Below are positions 10,035 to 17,818 of a DNA stretch of 64,000 nt, piece by piece. The stretch covers positions 28,550 through 92,549 of the forward strand of contig DAOPZC010000011.1 in the NCBI GenBank assembly GCA_035353175.1, given 5' to 3'. The stretch is from DAOPZC01 sp035353175. GTDB lineage: Bacteria > Verrucomicrobiota > Kiritimatiellia > RFP12 > UBA1067. A model generated the notes under the pieces. The model was not told the DNA's origin. It saw only the letters and a program-made list of their open reading frames with translations, and did not search any database. Position numbers and translations under genes: made by a program. The stretch's first letter is position 1; every line of letters begins with the position of its first letter.

Positions 10035-10529
10035 CTACAGGGAACGTTCGCGCATCGCCACCGCGCCGGCGAAACCCGCCGCCTCGCGTCCTTTGACCTG
10101 GCCCGCCGCCGCACGCAGTGCGGCGTCCGCCTCGGCCCCCGGCACCTGCTCGATCGCCAGGCGCGTCAGGTGGGCCACCACCTCGTTCCCGCTCGCCAGC
10201 TTGTCCTTCAGCGCCGCCACGCTCTTCGGCGAGGCGATCAGCGACAGCAGGCGGCACACGAAACCATACCCGGCTTCCGTGCAGGCCGGATCGACGGCGA
10301 TCTTGAGCAGCTTCTCCTCAAACCCGGGATACTGCGACGGGTCGGCATCGAGGATCACGCGCTCCACGGTCGAGACCATGGTCCGGTCGTCGCCGTACGC
10401 GAGTGTGCCGATCACCTTCCAGGGATCGGCGGTCTCGTTGAACTTCTTGTAGCGCGCGTCCGCCGCCTGCCCCGCCAGCGGATCGCTGGCCGCCCGCTTT
10501 CCGTCCGACACCGTTGTCTTTTCGCTCAT
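10035..10529 (-). CDS. Small helical protein of unknown function, HEAT-like
   Basis: I do not recognise this 164-residue protein. It has no signal peptide or membrane segment, so it is probably cytoplasmic. The sequence is alpha-helical with alternating short helices and loops (GFEEKLLKIAVDPACTEAG, VAALKDKLASGNEVVAHLTR), which resembles HEAT/armadillo-type repeats. An AGGAGAGGAG site precedes the start; TTG one codon earlier is possible, but ATG at 10529 is preferred. It lies between the HAD phosphatase (118 bases upstream) and the exported oxidoreductase (70 bases downstream), all on one strand. A protein-binding or scaffold role is inference from the fold only. Confidence 0.7.
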   Translation of the reverse strand: MSEKTTVSDGKRAASDPLAGQAADARYKKFNETADPWKVIGTLAYGDDRTMVSTVERVILDADPSQYPGFEEKLLKIAVDPACTEAGYGFVCRLLSLIASPKSVAALKDKLASGNEVVAHLTRLAIEQVPGAEADAALRAAAGQVKGREAAGFAGAVAMRERSL

Positions 10530-10647
10530 CAACTCCTCTCCTTCTTCGGTTACACCTGAAATGTGATCGCAATTTTACCACGCTCCGCCCACCCTGGCCA
10601 CCCGGTTTTCGGCGAGCGTCCGAAAACGCTTTTGGAGAGCGGAGGCA

Positions 10648-11295
10648 TCATCCTCTATTGAACGCGCCCATGCGCACCGCCTCCGCAAAAGCCTCGACCG
10701 TTTTGAAAACGTAGTCGGGCTTCACGACGTACAGCTTGGCAAGGTCAGCGGTCGGCGCCCACGCCGCGGCCGCCGCCCGGATGCCGCAGGCGTGAGACGC
10801 CGTGATGTCGTAAGGCGAATCCCCCACATAGAGCGCGTCTTCGCGCCGGAGCGGATAGGACGCGAAAATCTCTTCGATGCGCGCCTCTTTGACCGGGCCT
10901 TCCGGCCGGCCGGTCTTGACCACGTCGAAAACGTCCGTCATCCCGTATTGCCGGAGCGTGATCGCCAAGCTGCGCGGCCCCTTGCCCGTGACAAGCCCCA
11001 AAAAGGCCCCGGCCTTCTTCAGCTCGGCCAGCACCGCGCGGACACCCGGAAATGGCTCAGGCCACCGGGTCTGCAGCCGCGCATAACTTTCCAGGTAACG
11101 CGCCACGCCCTCTTCGAACCGGTCCGGCGTCAGCGCCGCGACCGTGCCCTCCTCCGTAGGACCGAACGTGGCCATGATCTCGGCATCGCCCAGCGGCCGC
11201 CGCGCGAGCGGCTCCAGCGCCTCGCGGAAAGCCGCCACGCAAAGCGGCAGCGTATTGCCGAGCGTGCCGTCGAAATCGAACAAATAATGCGTCAT
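10648..11295 (-). CDS. HAD-superfamily phosphatase (Gph-like)
   Basis: This is a cytoplasmic phosphohydrolase of the haloacid dehalogenase superfamily, resembling phosphoglycolate phosphatase and pyrophosphatase PpaX. Motif I is DFDGTL at residues 7-12, with the nucleophile and acid/base aspartates. Motif II is the threonine in LVTGKG. The motif III/IV region is VYVGDSPYD, typically written GDSxxD. A helical cap lies between motifs I and II. The length of 215 residues is normal. The AGGAG ribosome site overlaps the TAG stop of the upstream transglutaminase gene, so the two are probably translated from one message. The substrate cannot be told from sequence. Confidence 0.9.
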   Translation of the reverse strand: MTHYLFDFDGTLGNTLPLCVAAFREALEPLARRPLGDAEIMATFGPTEEGTVAALTPDRFEEGVARYLESYARLQTRWPEPFPGVRAVLAELKKAGAFLGLVTGKGPRSLAITLRQYGMTDVFDVVKTGRPEGPVKEARIEEIFASYPLRREDALYVGDSPYDITASHACGIRAAAAAWAPTADLAKLYVVKPDYVFKTVEAFAEAVRMGAFNRG

Positions 11296-11304
11296 TAAAG
11301 ACTC

Positions 11305-13434
11305 CTATCCGGTCGCCTTTTCCGTGCGGCGCCGCCTGCTTTTCCGGGAGCGCGCGCGGACAAGCCACGCGCGGGCTGCGGCCTCGTCCAGCGGCACGCC
11401 GTAACGGAGCGTCTGATAGCTTTCCAGCCATGCCGCCAACTCGTCCCGTCGTGCGCGCGGCAGCTCGAGCCCGGCACGCCGCAGCCACGCGCTCCAGCTT
11501 TCGGAATGACGGCGCCGCAAATGCGACGGCACCGATTGCCGCTCGATGCGCCGCATCGCCTGCGCCAGCTCAGCCCTCAGCCGGGCCGCGGACGGAACCG
11601 CACGGCGACGCGCGCGCTGCCGCAGCCACCCGAGAAAACCGAAGCCGGCCAGCACAACCGCGCCGGGGATGCTCCAGAGCACGTGCCACAAGAAAAGGAA
11701 AAACGTCTCGCCCGCATCGGCGAGCACCTCGAGAAAGTTTGCGCCTCTCAAACCGGCGAGCAAGCGCTTCCACCCGGCGACGAGCCAGTCAAGTGCCCAA
11801 CGTCCCCGGCCCGTCTGGTTCAACGAGGCGGGACGCCCGTCCGGCGGCGTCGGATCCGCCACCAGCCACCGCCCGGCCCCTTGGTCCCACACCTCGACCC
11901 ATGCATGGCCTTCGCGTTCGCGGACCACCCAACGCTTCAGCCACGGGTTCCACCCGGTGCACACAAACCCGCCGACCACGCGCGACGGGATGCCGCGGCT
12001 TCTGAACATCAGCGCCGCCGCGCTGGCGAACAGCGTGCAGGCCCCCGCTTTGCGCGCCATGAAGTCCACCAGCGGGTCGGGTTCAGACCTCATCCGCACC
12101 CCGAGGCGATAGGTGAAGTTCGAGGCGAAATGGTCCTCGACGCGACGGATCGCAGCGGGCAGCGTGGGCGCGGCAGAGAATCCGCCGCAGTCGGACACCC
12201 AGTTCGAGACGGCGCCGGACAGCGCCGCCGGCACTTCGAGATAGGCGGGATCCACCCCGCCGTCGGGCAACGGATAGGCGCTCTCGAGCAGGCGTCCGGG
12301 AGCGACCGTCAGGTCGTACCGGTCCGGCAGCACGCCGCTCGCCGCGACCGTTCCGTTCGTTTCGGTCTGCGGAGGCGGACCGTCGCACGCCATGGCGACC
12401 GCGTTGCCGGGCAGGCAAAAGCCCGACAAAAGCGCCGGCGCGATCACTTCGACGCGCCACGCGGCCGGGGCTACGGCGGCGCCGTGCGGCCGCTCCGGCT
12501 GCAGCGCGTATTCGCGCCTTTCGGACTCGGCACCAAACCGCTTTTCGTTCAGCGGAACGGCGGGCTTGATTTCGAGCCACCGTCCGGCACGGTAGCGGAC
12601 GAAGGACTTTTCGCGTAAATAGCCGGGGAATCTTCCCGCGTCGATCAGCAGGACCACGCGCATGCGTTTCGCGAAGCCGAGCGGGAGCGGCGTCGCCAAC
12701 AGAAGATCGCCGCCCGGCCGCCGCGACACGCGCTCCGCATACATCACCCAGCCGAACAATGTCTTCTGGAGTTGCTGAGCGCCCCGCTCAACCGGCAGGC
12801 GTAATCCAATCGCCATCGCCACGACCGCGATCAGACACAGCGTCCGCCGGCCCAGCTCGCCAGAGCCGGGCGCAAGTCCCTCGTCGGAGCGCAGCGCCGT
12901 CAGCCGCTGTGCGAGATCCGCCGCGACCAGCAGCGCGACAAGTCCCCAGATGATCAGCACCGCGTGTCCGTCGGCCGCTCCGGGCGTGCCCGGCATCCGC
13001 GCCAGCACAACCATGGCCATGGGCAGCGCGCCCACCGCGACCAGCGTCACCGCGTCGATCGACGAGCGGAAGAAGAGCGCAGTCAACCCCAGCGCGAAGG
13101 CCACCGTGGCGATGCGGTCGATCGCCCGGCTCTCCTCGACGGCCTGCTCCGGCGGCACCAGGCGCGTCACGTTGGCCACGAGGCAGGCGACCGTGAGCAG
13201 CACCCCGCTCCAGACGACCCAACGCGTCGTCGACGGCAAAGGGCGCGGCCAGGCCACGGCCAGCGCCGACAGACCCGACGCGAGGAGCAGAAGTCCCTGA
13301 CTCGCCTCCCGGCAATACCACCACGCGCACCACAGCAGAACCAGCGCGCCGCACAGCACGGGCCAGCGGCTGCGAGGCGGGGCCGAAGCCGTCGGGGCAC
13401 GGGAAAAGAACCATGTGGCCCAGCGGGACTTCAT
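11305..13434 (-). CDS. Membrane transglutaminase-like protein (TgpA/DUF3488 type)
   Basis: A 709-residue integral membrane protein. The N-terminal 200 or so residues carry several hydrophobic helices. A long extracytoplasmic region contains a transglutaminase-core domain with the triad: Cys near 465 in KAGACTLFASAAALMF, His near 511 in EGHAWVEVWD, and Asp near 526 in VADPTPP. A further helix near 600 and a basic, arginine-rich tail follow. The start codon overlaps the DUF58 stop (ATGA). In many bacteria MoxR, DUF58 and a TgpA-type protein form one module; it is usually tied to envelope or protein maturation, but its exact substrate is unknown. The HAD phosphatase follows after 9 bases. Confidence 0.88.
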   Translation of the reverse strand: MKSRWATWFFSRAPTASAPPRSRWPVLCGALVLLWCAWWYCREASQGLLLLASGLSALAVAWPRPLPSTTRWVVWSGVLLTVACLVANVTRLVPPEQAVEESRAIDRIATVAFALGLTALFFRSSIDAVTLVAVGALPMAMVVLARMPGTPGAADGHAVLIIWGLVALLVAADLAQRLTALRSDEGLAPGSGELGRRTLCLIAVVAMAIGLRLPVERGAQQLQKTLFGWVMYAERVSRRPGGDLLLATPLPLGFAKRMRVVLLIDAGRFPGYLREKSFVRYRAGRWLEIKPAVPLNEKRFGAESERREYALQPERPHGAAVAPAAWRVEVIAPALLSGFCLPGNAVAMACDGPPPQTETNGTVAASGVLPDRYDLTVAPGRLLESAYPLPDGGVDPAYLEVPAALSGAVSNWVSDCGGFSAAPTLPAAIRRVEDHFASNFTYRLGVRMRSEPDPLVDFMARKAGACTLFASAAALMFRSRGIPSRVVGGFVCTGWNPWLKRWVVREREGHAWVEVWDQGAGRWLVADPTPPDGRPASLNQTGRGRWALDWLVAGWKRLLAGLRGANFLEVLADAGETFFLFLWHVLWSIPGAVVLAGFGFLGWLRQRARRRAVPSAARLRAELAQAMRRIERQSVPSHLRRRHSESWSAWLRRAGLELPRARRDELAAWLESYQTLRYGVPLDEAAARAWLVRARSRKSRRRRTEKATG

Positions 13435-14759
13435 AAGCTGAGCACCTTTCCGTCAAGAACATCGCGGGCCGAGAGGCGGACCACCTCGGCCGGCACGCCG
13501 GCGGCGGCGCTGCCGCGCGGCTCCAGCAATACGACCTTCAGCCCGGTCTCGCACGCGCCAAGCTCGCGCACCAGCGCAGCGCGACGCGCGTCCCAGCCCG
13601 TCAAGATCAGGCAGACGCTTTGGATTGCGCGGATCTCATCGAACAGGAGCGGCTCCAACCGGTCGAGCGGGTCGTCGCGGCAAGGCTCGATCGCGGCCAG
13701 AATATCCAGCACCTCTTCGAGATACCCGACGCGTCCCGCGCTGACGAACCGGAACACCCGCGGCCCAGCCACCAGCAGTTCCAGCACACGGTCGGTCACG
13801 GACAGCGCATCGGTGATCGCGGCGGCCAACGACAACGCGGCCTCGACCGGATCTTCGCGCAGGAGGCCGGCACGCAGGCGCCCCAGCGCGCCCCGCTCGC
13901 GCGTGTCGATCAGCACAGCCGTGCGGGAGCGCCCTTCGGACTGGAACTCTTTCACCACCGGCACGCCCAGACGCGCCGAGGAGCGCGGGTGCACGTGGCG
14001 AAGCGCGTCACCTTCGCGGAACTCGCGGCACCCGTGGAACTCTAACGCCTCGCGCGCCAGTTCGCGGGCGGTGGACAGGTCTTGCCGGTTGCGGTTGCCC
14101 AGCGGGATATCAAGCGACGCCAGCCGGGCGTACCGCGGATACACGGAGAGAAATCGCTCCTGCGCCGACGTGCGGCCCCAGCGCCAAAATCCGCAGGGAA
14201 AAGCCGAATCGTACCGTAGCGCGGGCAGCGTATAGACGCCCCGCGCCAAGGCATGGCCGGCGGCGGAAACCGTTTCCACCGCGCCCGGCGGCAGGACCGC
14301 CAGCCGGGCGCGGTGCCGCCTCAGGCTGAGCCAGTCCGAAAAGACCAGCGTATCGACGGACAAGTCGCGGGCAATGCCCCTCCCCCGGTTGCGGACCGTG
14401 TAGCGCGTCTCGAAGCGGCTGCCGCATTCGACGCGCACCGGCATCTGCACCGCGATCTCCAGCCGCGGACACGCGAGCAACCCTGTAGCCATGCAGGAAA
14501 AGATCCAGGCCGACACCGCAAAACCCAGCGGCAGAATGCGGCTGTCGAAACCCACCAGCAGCATCAGGGCCGTCGGGCCGGCTCCGACCGCACCGAGCAC
14601 GAACAGCCGCGGCGTCGTGTGCGCGACCAGCCAGTAGTACGCCCAGCAGACCATCGGGAAACTGCGCGTGAGCCGGGAACGCCGGCCGTGCTGGTAGCCG
14701 ATCGGCGGATTCCGCAGGCGCTGCCAAAGGTGTACCAGGCGTGTGGGCCGCATGCTCAT
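13431..14759 (-). CDS. DUF58 domain protein (MoxR-associated)
   Basis: A 442-residue protein with one or two N-terminal membrane helices (PRLFVLGAVGAGPTALMLLV and the next segment). A beta-rich domain follows, then the DUF58 signature: FREGDALRHVHPRSSARLG and then VVKEFQSE. The C-terminal part resembles a von Willebrand factor A-like fold with an RTAVLIDT strand. It overlaps moxR upstream by ATGA and tgpA downstream by ATGA, so the three are coupled. DUF58 proteins are thought to act as substrate adaptors or metal-binding partners of MoxR ATPases. The long open frame running 5' of this start is only a shadow of moxR. Confidence 0.9.
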   Translation of the reverse strand: MSMRPTRLVHLWQRLRNPPIGYQHGRRSRLTRSFPMVCWAYYWLVAHTTPRLFVLGAVGAGPTALMLLVGFDSRILPLGFAVSAWIFSCMATGLLACPRLEIAVQMPVRVECGSRFETRYTVRNRGRGIARDLSVDTLVFSDWLSLRRHRARLAVLPPGAVETVSAAGHALARGVYTLPALRYDSAFPCGFWRWGRTSAQERFLSVYPRYARLASLDIPLGNRNRQDLSTARELAREALEFHGCREFREGDALRHVHPRSSARLGVPVVKEFQSEGRSRTAVLIDTRERGALGRLRAGLLREDPVEAALSLAAAITDALSVTDRVLELLVAGPRVFRFVSAGRVGYLEEVLDILAAIEPCRDDPLDRLEPLLFDEIRAIQSVCLILTGWDARRAALVRELGACETGLKVVLLEPRGSAAAGVPAEVVRLSARDVLDGKVLSL

Positions 14760-15712
14760 GCAGGCACCGGTTCCACACGCAACGCCTCGGCGACCACCGT
14801 CTCGCCGGTCAGCCCGCCATGGCGCGCCTTTACGTCGATCACGAGCCGGTGCGCCAGCACCGGAACGGCCATCCGCTGAACGTCCTCGGGGCGAACCATG
14901 CGCCGACCGGCCAGAAAGGCCGCCGCCTGCGCGCAGCGCCGCAGATCCAGCGACCCGCGCGGGCTCGCGCCCAGCCGCAGCCGCACGTCGCGGCGCGTCC
15001 GCCCGACGAGGCGCACGATGTAGTCGAGCACGGAATCTTCGATCTCCACCTCGCGCACCTCGGCCTGCAGGCGGTTGAGCGTGTCCGTGTCCAGCACCGC
15101 ACGGAGCGCGTCCAGCGGCTGGGAGACCGCCTGGTCGTCGAGCATCCGGCGCTCGTTCGCGGCGTCGGGATAGCCGAGTGACAGACGCAGGCAAAAGCGG
15201 TCCAGCTGGGCTTCGGGAAGCGGATAGGTGCCGTTGTATTCGATCGGGTTCTGCGTGGCGAGTACGAGAAACGGACGCGGCAGCGGACGCGTCGCGCCTT
15301 CGATGGACACCTGCCGCTCGCCCATGGCTTCGAGCAGGGCCGACTGCGTGCGCGGCGAGGCGCGGTTGATCTCGTCCGCCAACACGATATTGGCGAAGAC
15401 CGGGCCGGGCCGGAACGTGAAACTGCCGTTGGCGGCGGAGTAGATCATACCGCCCACGATATCGGTCGGCAGCAGGTCCGGCGTGAACTGGACGCGCGAG
15501 AAGCTGGCCGACAGCGACACGGCCAGCGCCTTGGCCAGCGTCGTTTTGCCGGTGCCGGGCACGTCCTCGATCAGCACATGGCCGTCCGCCAGCATCGCGA
15601 CCAGCAGCTGATCGATCGCCTCGCTTTTGCCGCGGATGACCGCCGAAAGATTCTCTTGCAGCCGCGCCAACACCGCGTGAGGCGCCCGTGTCGCATCCAA
15701 GCCCATATTCAT
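14756..15712 (-). CDS. MoxR-family AAA+ ATPase
   Basis: A cytoplasmic ATPase chaperone of the MoxR type, 318 residues. The Walker A region is IEDVPGTGKTTLAKAL. Walker B is VLADEINRASPRTQSALLEAM, and the sensor region follows in FLVLATQNPIEYNGTYPLPEAQLDRF. The C-terminal lid has the family's LGASPRGSLDL. It is the first gene of the leftward moxR-DUF58-tgpA-HAD run, and its promoter should lie in the 177-base gap shared with the divergent beta-helix gene. MoxR proteins remodel or insert cofactors into partner complexes, here presumably with the DUF58 and TgpA products. The start could be 15712 or two codons later; its ribosome site is weak. Confidence 0.93.
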   Translation of the reverse strand: MNMGLDATRAPHAVLARLQENLSAVIRGKSEAIDQLLVAMLADGHVLIEDVPGTGKTTLAKALAVSLSASFSRVQFTPDLLPTDIVGGMIYSAANGSFTFRPGPVFANIVLADEINRASPRTQSALLEAMGERQVSIEGATRPLPRPFLVLATQNPIEYNGTYPLPEAQLDRFCLRLSLGYPDAANERRMLDDQAVSQPLDALRAVLDTDTLNRLQAEVREVEIEDSVLDYIVRLVGRTRRDVRLRLGASPRGSLDLRRCAQAAAFLAGRRMVRPEDVQRMAVPVLAHRLVIDVKARHGGLTGETVVAEALRVEPVPA

Positions 15713-15889
15713 GCCGCCAGTTTAACTTCCACGCGAATCCCCTGCAAGCGTCATGTGTCAGGCCGCCTCTCCCCCTGAACGTTGAACGCCCGGAAATGAG
15801 CGTCATCTTCCCTTCCCGTTAAAACGCCGCCGCCCGCTCACCGCAACTTTTCCGATGACCGCCTATCGATGAAATGGTACTTTTGATTC

Positions 15890-17038
15890 ATGAATATGAA
15901 CAAACGCGAATTTATCATGGGAACCGGCCTGCTGGGGGCGGCGGGCTGCGTCATGGCCAATCCTCCGGGAGCCATGGGCCAGACCGGCGCGAAAACATCA
16001 ACCGTCTTCAACGTGCGCGATTTCGGCGCGGCGGGCGACGGCAAAACGCCGGACTCCGCCGCAGTCCAGAAGGCGCTCGACGCGGCCGGCGCGGTCAGCG
16101 GCACCGTCTACTTTCCGTCGGGCAAGTACCTCTGCCACGACCTCAAGGCCCAGGCCCACACGACGCTTCTGGCCGAGCCGCAGTGGGGTTACCGGGGCGA
16201 CGCTGGCGCGATGCTGATCCTCGACTCGGAGGATGCCGACTGCGTGCTCAACATCACGGGCGCTTTCGGCGTGCACCTGCGCGGCCTCTTTCTGCAGGGC
16301 AAGCGGACCGCCAAAAAGGCTATCCACGGCATTTTTCTCAACAACCCCGAGAAATACAGCACGCAGGAGGACTCGATCGTGATCGACGACTGCAAGGTCG
16401 AGCGCTTCTCGGGGCACGGCGTGCACCTGCTGCGCATCTGGCTCTTCATCATCCGCCACAGCATCATGCAGGACAACAAGGGCTGCGGCATCCAGATCAC
16501 GGGCTGGGACGGCTTCGTGACCGACAACCAGCTCTCCGGCAACGGCAGCCACGGCTTCGGCTGCGAGGGCGTGGGCTCGACCGTCATGTTCACCGCCAAC
16601 CGCGTGGAGTGGAACCGGGGCTACGGACTGTACCTCTGCGGCGGCGACACGTGGAACGTCACCGGCAACTGCTTCGACCGCAACTGGGGCGCGGGCGTTT
16701 GCGCGCTCAACATGCGCACGACCACGATCACCGGCAACATCTTCCGGCGCTGCGGCAAAGACAGCAACCTGCTGGCCGAGGGCGAGCGCTCCTGCCAAGT
16801 CCGGCTGGAAGAATGCAGCGGCTTCACCTTCGTCGCGAACGCCTGCCTCGCGGGCCGCGACGACGGCGGCAAGGGCAAGTATACCCCGCAGGTCGGCTTC
16901 ATCCTGCGCAATCTCAGCTTCAGCGTGATCTCGTCCAATACACTTTTCCAAGGTTACATGGAAGAAATGGTCTCAGACCTCGGCGGGCACGGGAAGGATT
17001 ACGTCTTCGTCAACAACGTCGGCTGCCCGATGAAATGA
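15890..17038 (+). CDS. Secreted right-handed beta-helix protein (pectate lyase superfamily type)
   Basis: A 382-residue exported protein. The N-terminus (NMNKREFIMGTGLLGAAGC) is a signal sequence resembling Tat leaders but with KR in place of RR. A cysteine after GAAG could be a weak lipobox. The mature part opens with VFNVRDFGAAGDGKTPDSAAVQKAL, the classic start of pectate lyase_3/GH28-type beta-helix proteins. Repeating short strands follow (VTGNCFDRN, ITGNIFRRCG, ISSNTLFQG). No catalytic triad can be assigned from sequence, so it may be a polysaccharide lyase, a hydrolase or a binding protein. It is divergent from moxR and convergent with the cupin gene. Confidence 0.83.
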   Translation: MNMNKREFIMGTGLLGAAGCVMANPPGAMGQTGAKTSTVFNVRDFGAAGDGKTPDSAAVQKALDAAGAVSGTVYFPSGKYLCHDLKAQAHTTLLAEPQWGYRGDAGAMLILDSEDADCVLNITGAFGVHLRGLFLQGKRTAKKAIHGIFLNNPEKYSTQEDSIVIDDCKVERFSGHGVHLLRIWLFIIRHSIMQDNKGCGIQITGWDGFVTDNQLSGNGSHGFGCEGVGSTVMFTANRVEWNRGYGLYLCGGDTWNVTGNCFDRNWGAGVCALNMRTTTITGNIFRRCGKDSNLLAEGERSCQVRLEECSGFTFVANACLAGRDDGGKGKYTPQVGFILRNLSFSVISSNTLFQGYMEEMVSDLGGHGKDYVFVNNVGCPMK

Positions 17039-17080
17039 GGCCTGCCGCCAAGCGGTTACGCGCGCGCACCAGCGCGCGGC

Positions 17081-17470
17081 TCACCGCTCGCTCGGCACCC
17101 ACCGGCCTTCGACGACGGACGCCTCCCCGTCGCCGGGCCAAGGGGGCATCGTCACGGCGACCGCCGCGAGTGCATCCGGGCCGAACGACCTGAACTGGAA
17201 GCGCGCGCCCAAGGGGATCGTCAGGCAATCGCCCGGAGCCAAGGCGACCGTCTCTTCGCGTCCGCCCTGCTCGCGCCACATCTCGCCGCGCCCCCCGACA
17301 ATGTACCAAATCTCTTCGACGGTCCTGTGGACCACGGCAAGGGAGACGCGGCCCGGCGCCAGTTCGAAATGCGCCATCGTGCCGCCGTCCAATCCCAACA
17401 GCACCCGCACATCGGAACCGTCCGGAGCCACGACATCCGGCCGCGCCGGCAGCCGCTTGGTCTGAAACAT
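17081..17470 (-). CDS. Cupin-domain protein
   Basis: A 129-residue single-domain cupin. The first cupin motif is degenerate (VVHRTVEEIWYIVGGRGEMW, with one histidine and the conserved glutamate). The second is LAPGDCLTIPLGARFQFRSFG, in which the usual histidine is not obvious. Metal binding is therefore uncertain. There is no signal peptide, and AGGAAAGGGG lies upstream of the start. It is the last of three leftward genes after the repeat protein and the mini-protein, with a 67-base gap. Small cupins of this type can be sugar isomerases, binding proteins or regulators. No specific role is supported here. Confidence 0.8.
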   Translation of the reverse strand: MFQTKRLPARPDVVAPDGSDVRVLLGLDGGTMAHFELAPGRVSLAVVHRTVEEIWYIVGGRGEMWREQGGREETVALAPGDCLTIPLGARFQFRSFGPDALAAVAVTMPPWPGDGEASVVEGRWVPSER

Positions 17471-17537
17471 CGCATGCCCCTTTCCTGAAATTTCATGTTG
17501 CTCGTGAACAGATGTGAGGTCTCCGCTGCCGGCGCGC

Positions 17538-17750
17538 TCACCGCACGGAAATCAACGTGCCCGCCCCTTCGCTGCACAGCACGTTGAGCACGCCTGTGCC
17601 GGTGAAGAGAGCGCTCTTGTACTGGGCCGAGGAAGACGAGGAACCGTAACTGCCGACCGGCAGGCCCCCCGTCCACGTTTTTTCGGCGGCGAAAAGCGCC
17701 CCGGCGAAAAAGCAACACACGCCCATGAACACAACGCTGAATGTTCTCAC
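17538..17750 (-). CDS. 70-residue secreted mini-protein: terminal-only copy of the neighbouring repeat protein
   Basis: A GTG start has a good AGGAG site 7 bases upstream. The signal peptide ends ...FAGALFAA, and the mature protein is only about 48 residues. It starts EKTWTGG, matching DRTWDGGG at the mature N-terminus of the 1041-residue protein encoded just upstream. It then jumps to a segment equivalent to that protein's extreme C-terminus: VGSYGSSSSSAQY...LFTGTGVLNVL aligns with AGTYGATGSGASY...HFSGSGTLRVL, ending GAGTLISVR versus CAGTLFSLQ. All of the repeat region between is missing. It could be a deletion relic or a real small export protein. Intact signals favour expression. Confidence 0.65.
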   Translation of the reverse strand: MRTFSVVFMGVCCFFAGALFAAEKTWTGGLPVGSYGSSSSSAQYKSALFTGTGVLNVLCSEGAGTLISVR

Positions 17751-17818
17751 CGCCTATCTCCTCTCGAATCGTCCGCCTTTTTAAGGAAGCTCCGCGGACC
17801 ACCGCGTTCTGGAACCGG

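Noticed and set aside
10606..10626. TTTTCGG-N7-CCGAAAA hairpin as a terminator after the HAD phosphatase gene
   Set aside because: No T tract follows the stem on either strand; it may be incidental or a weak structure.
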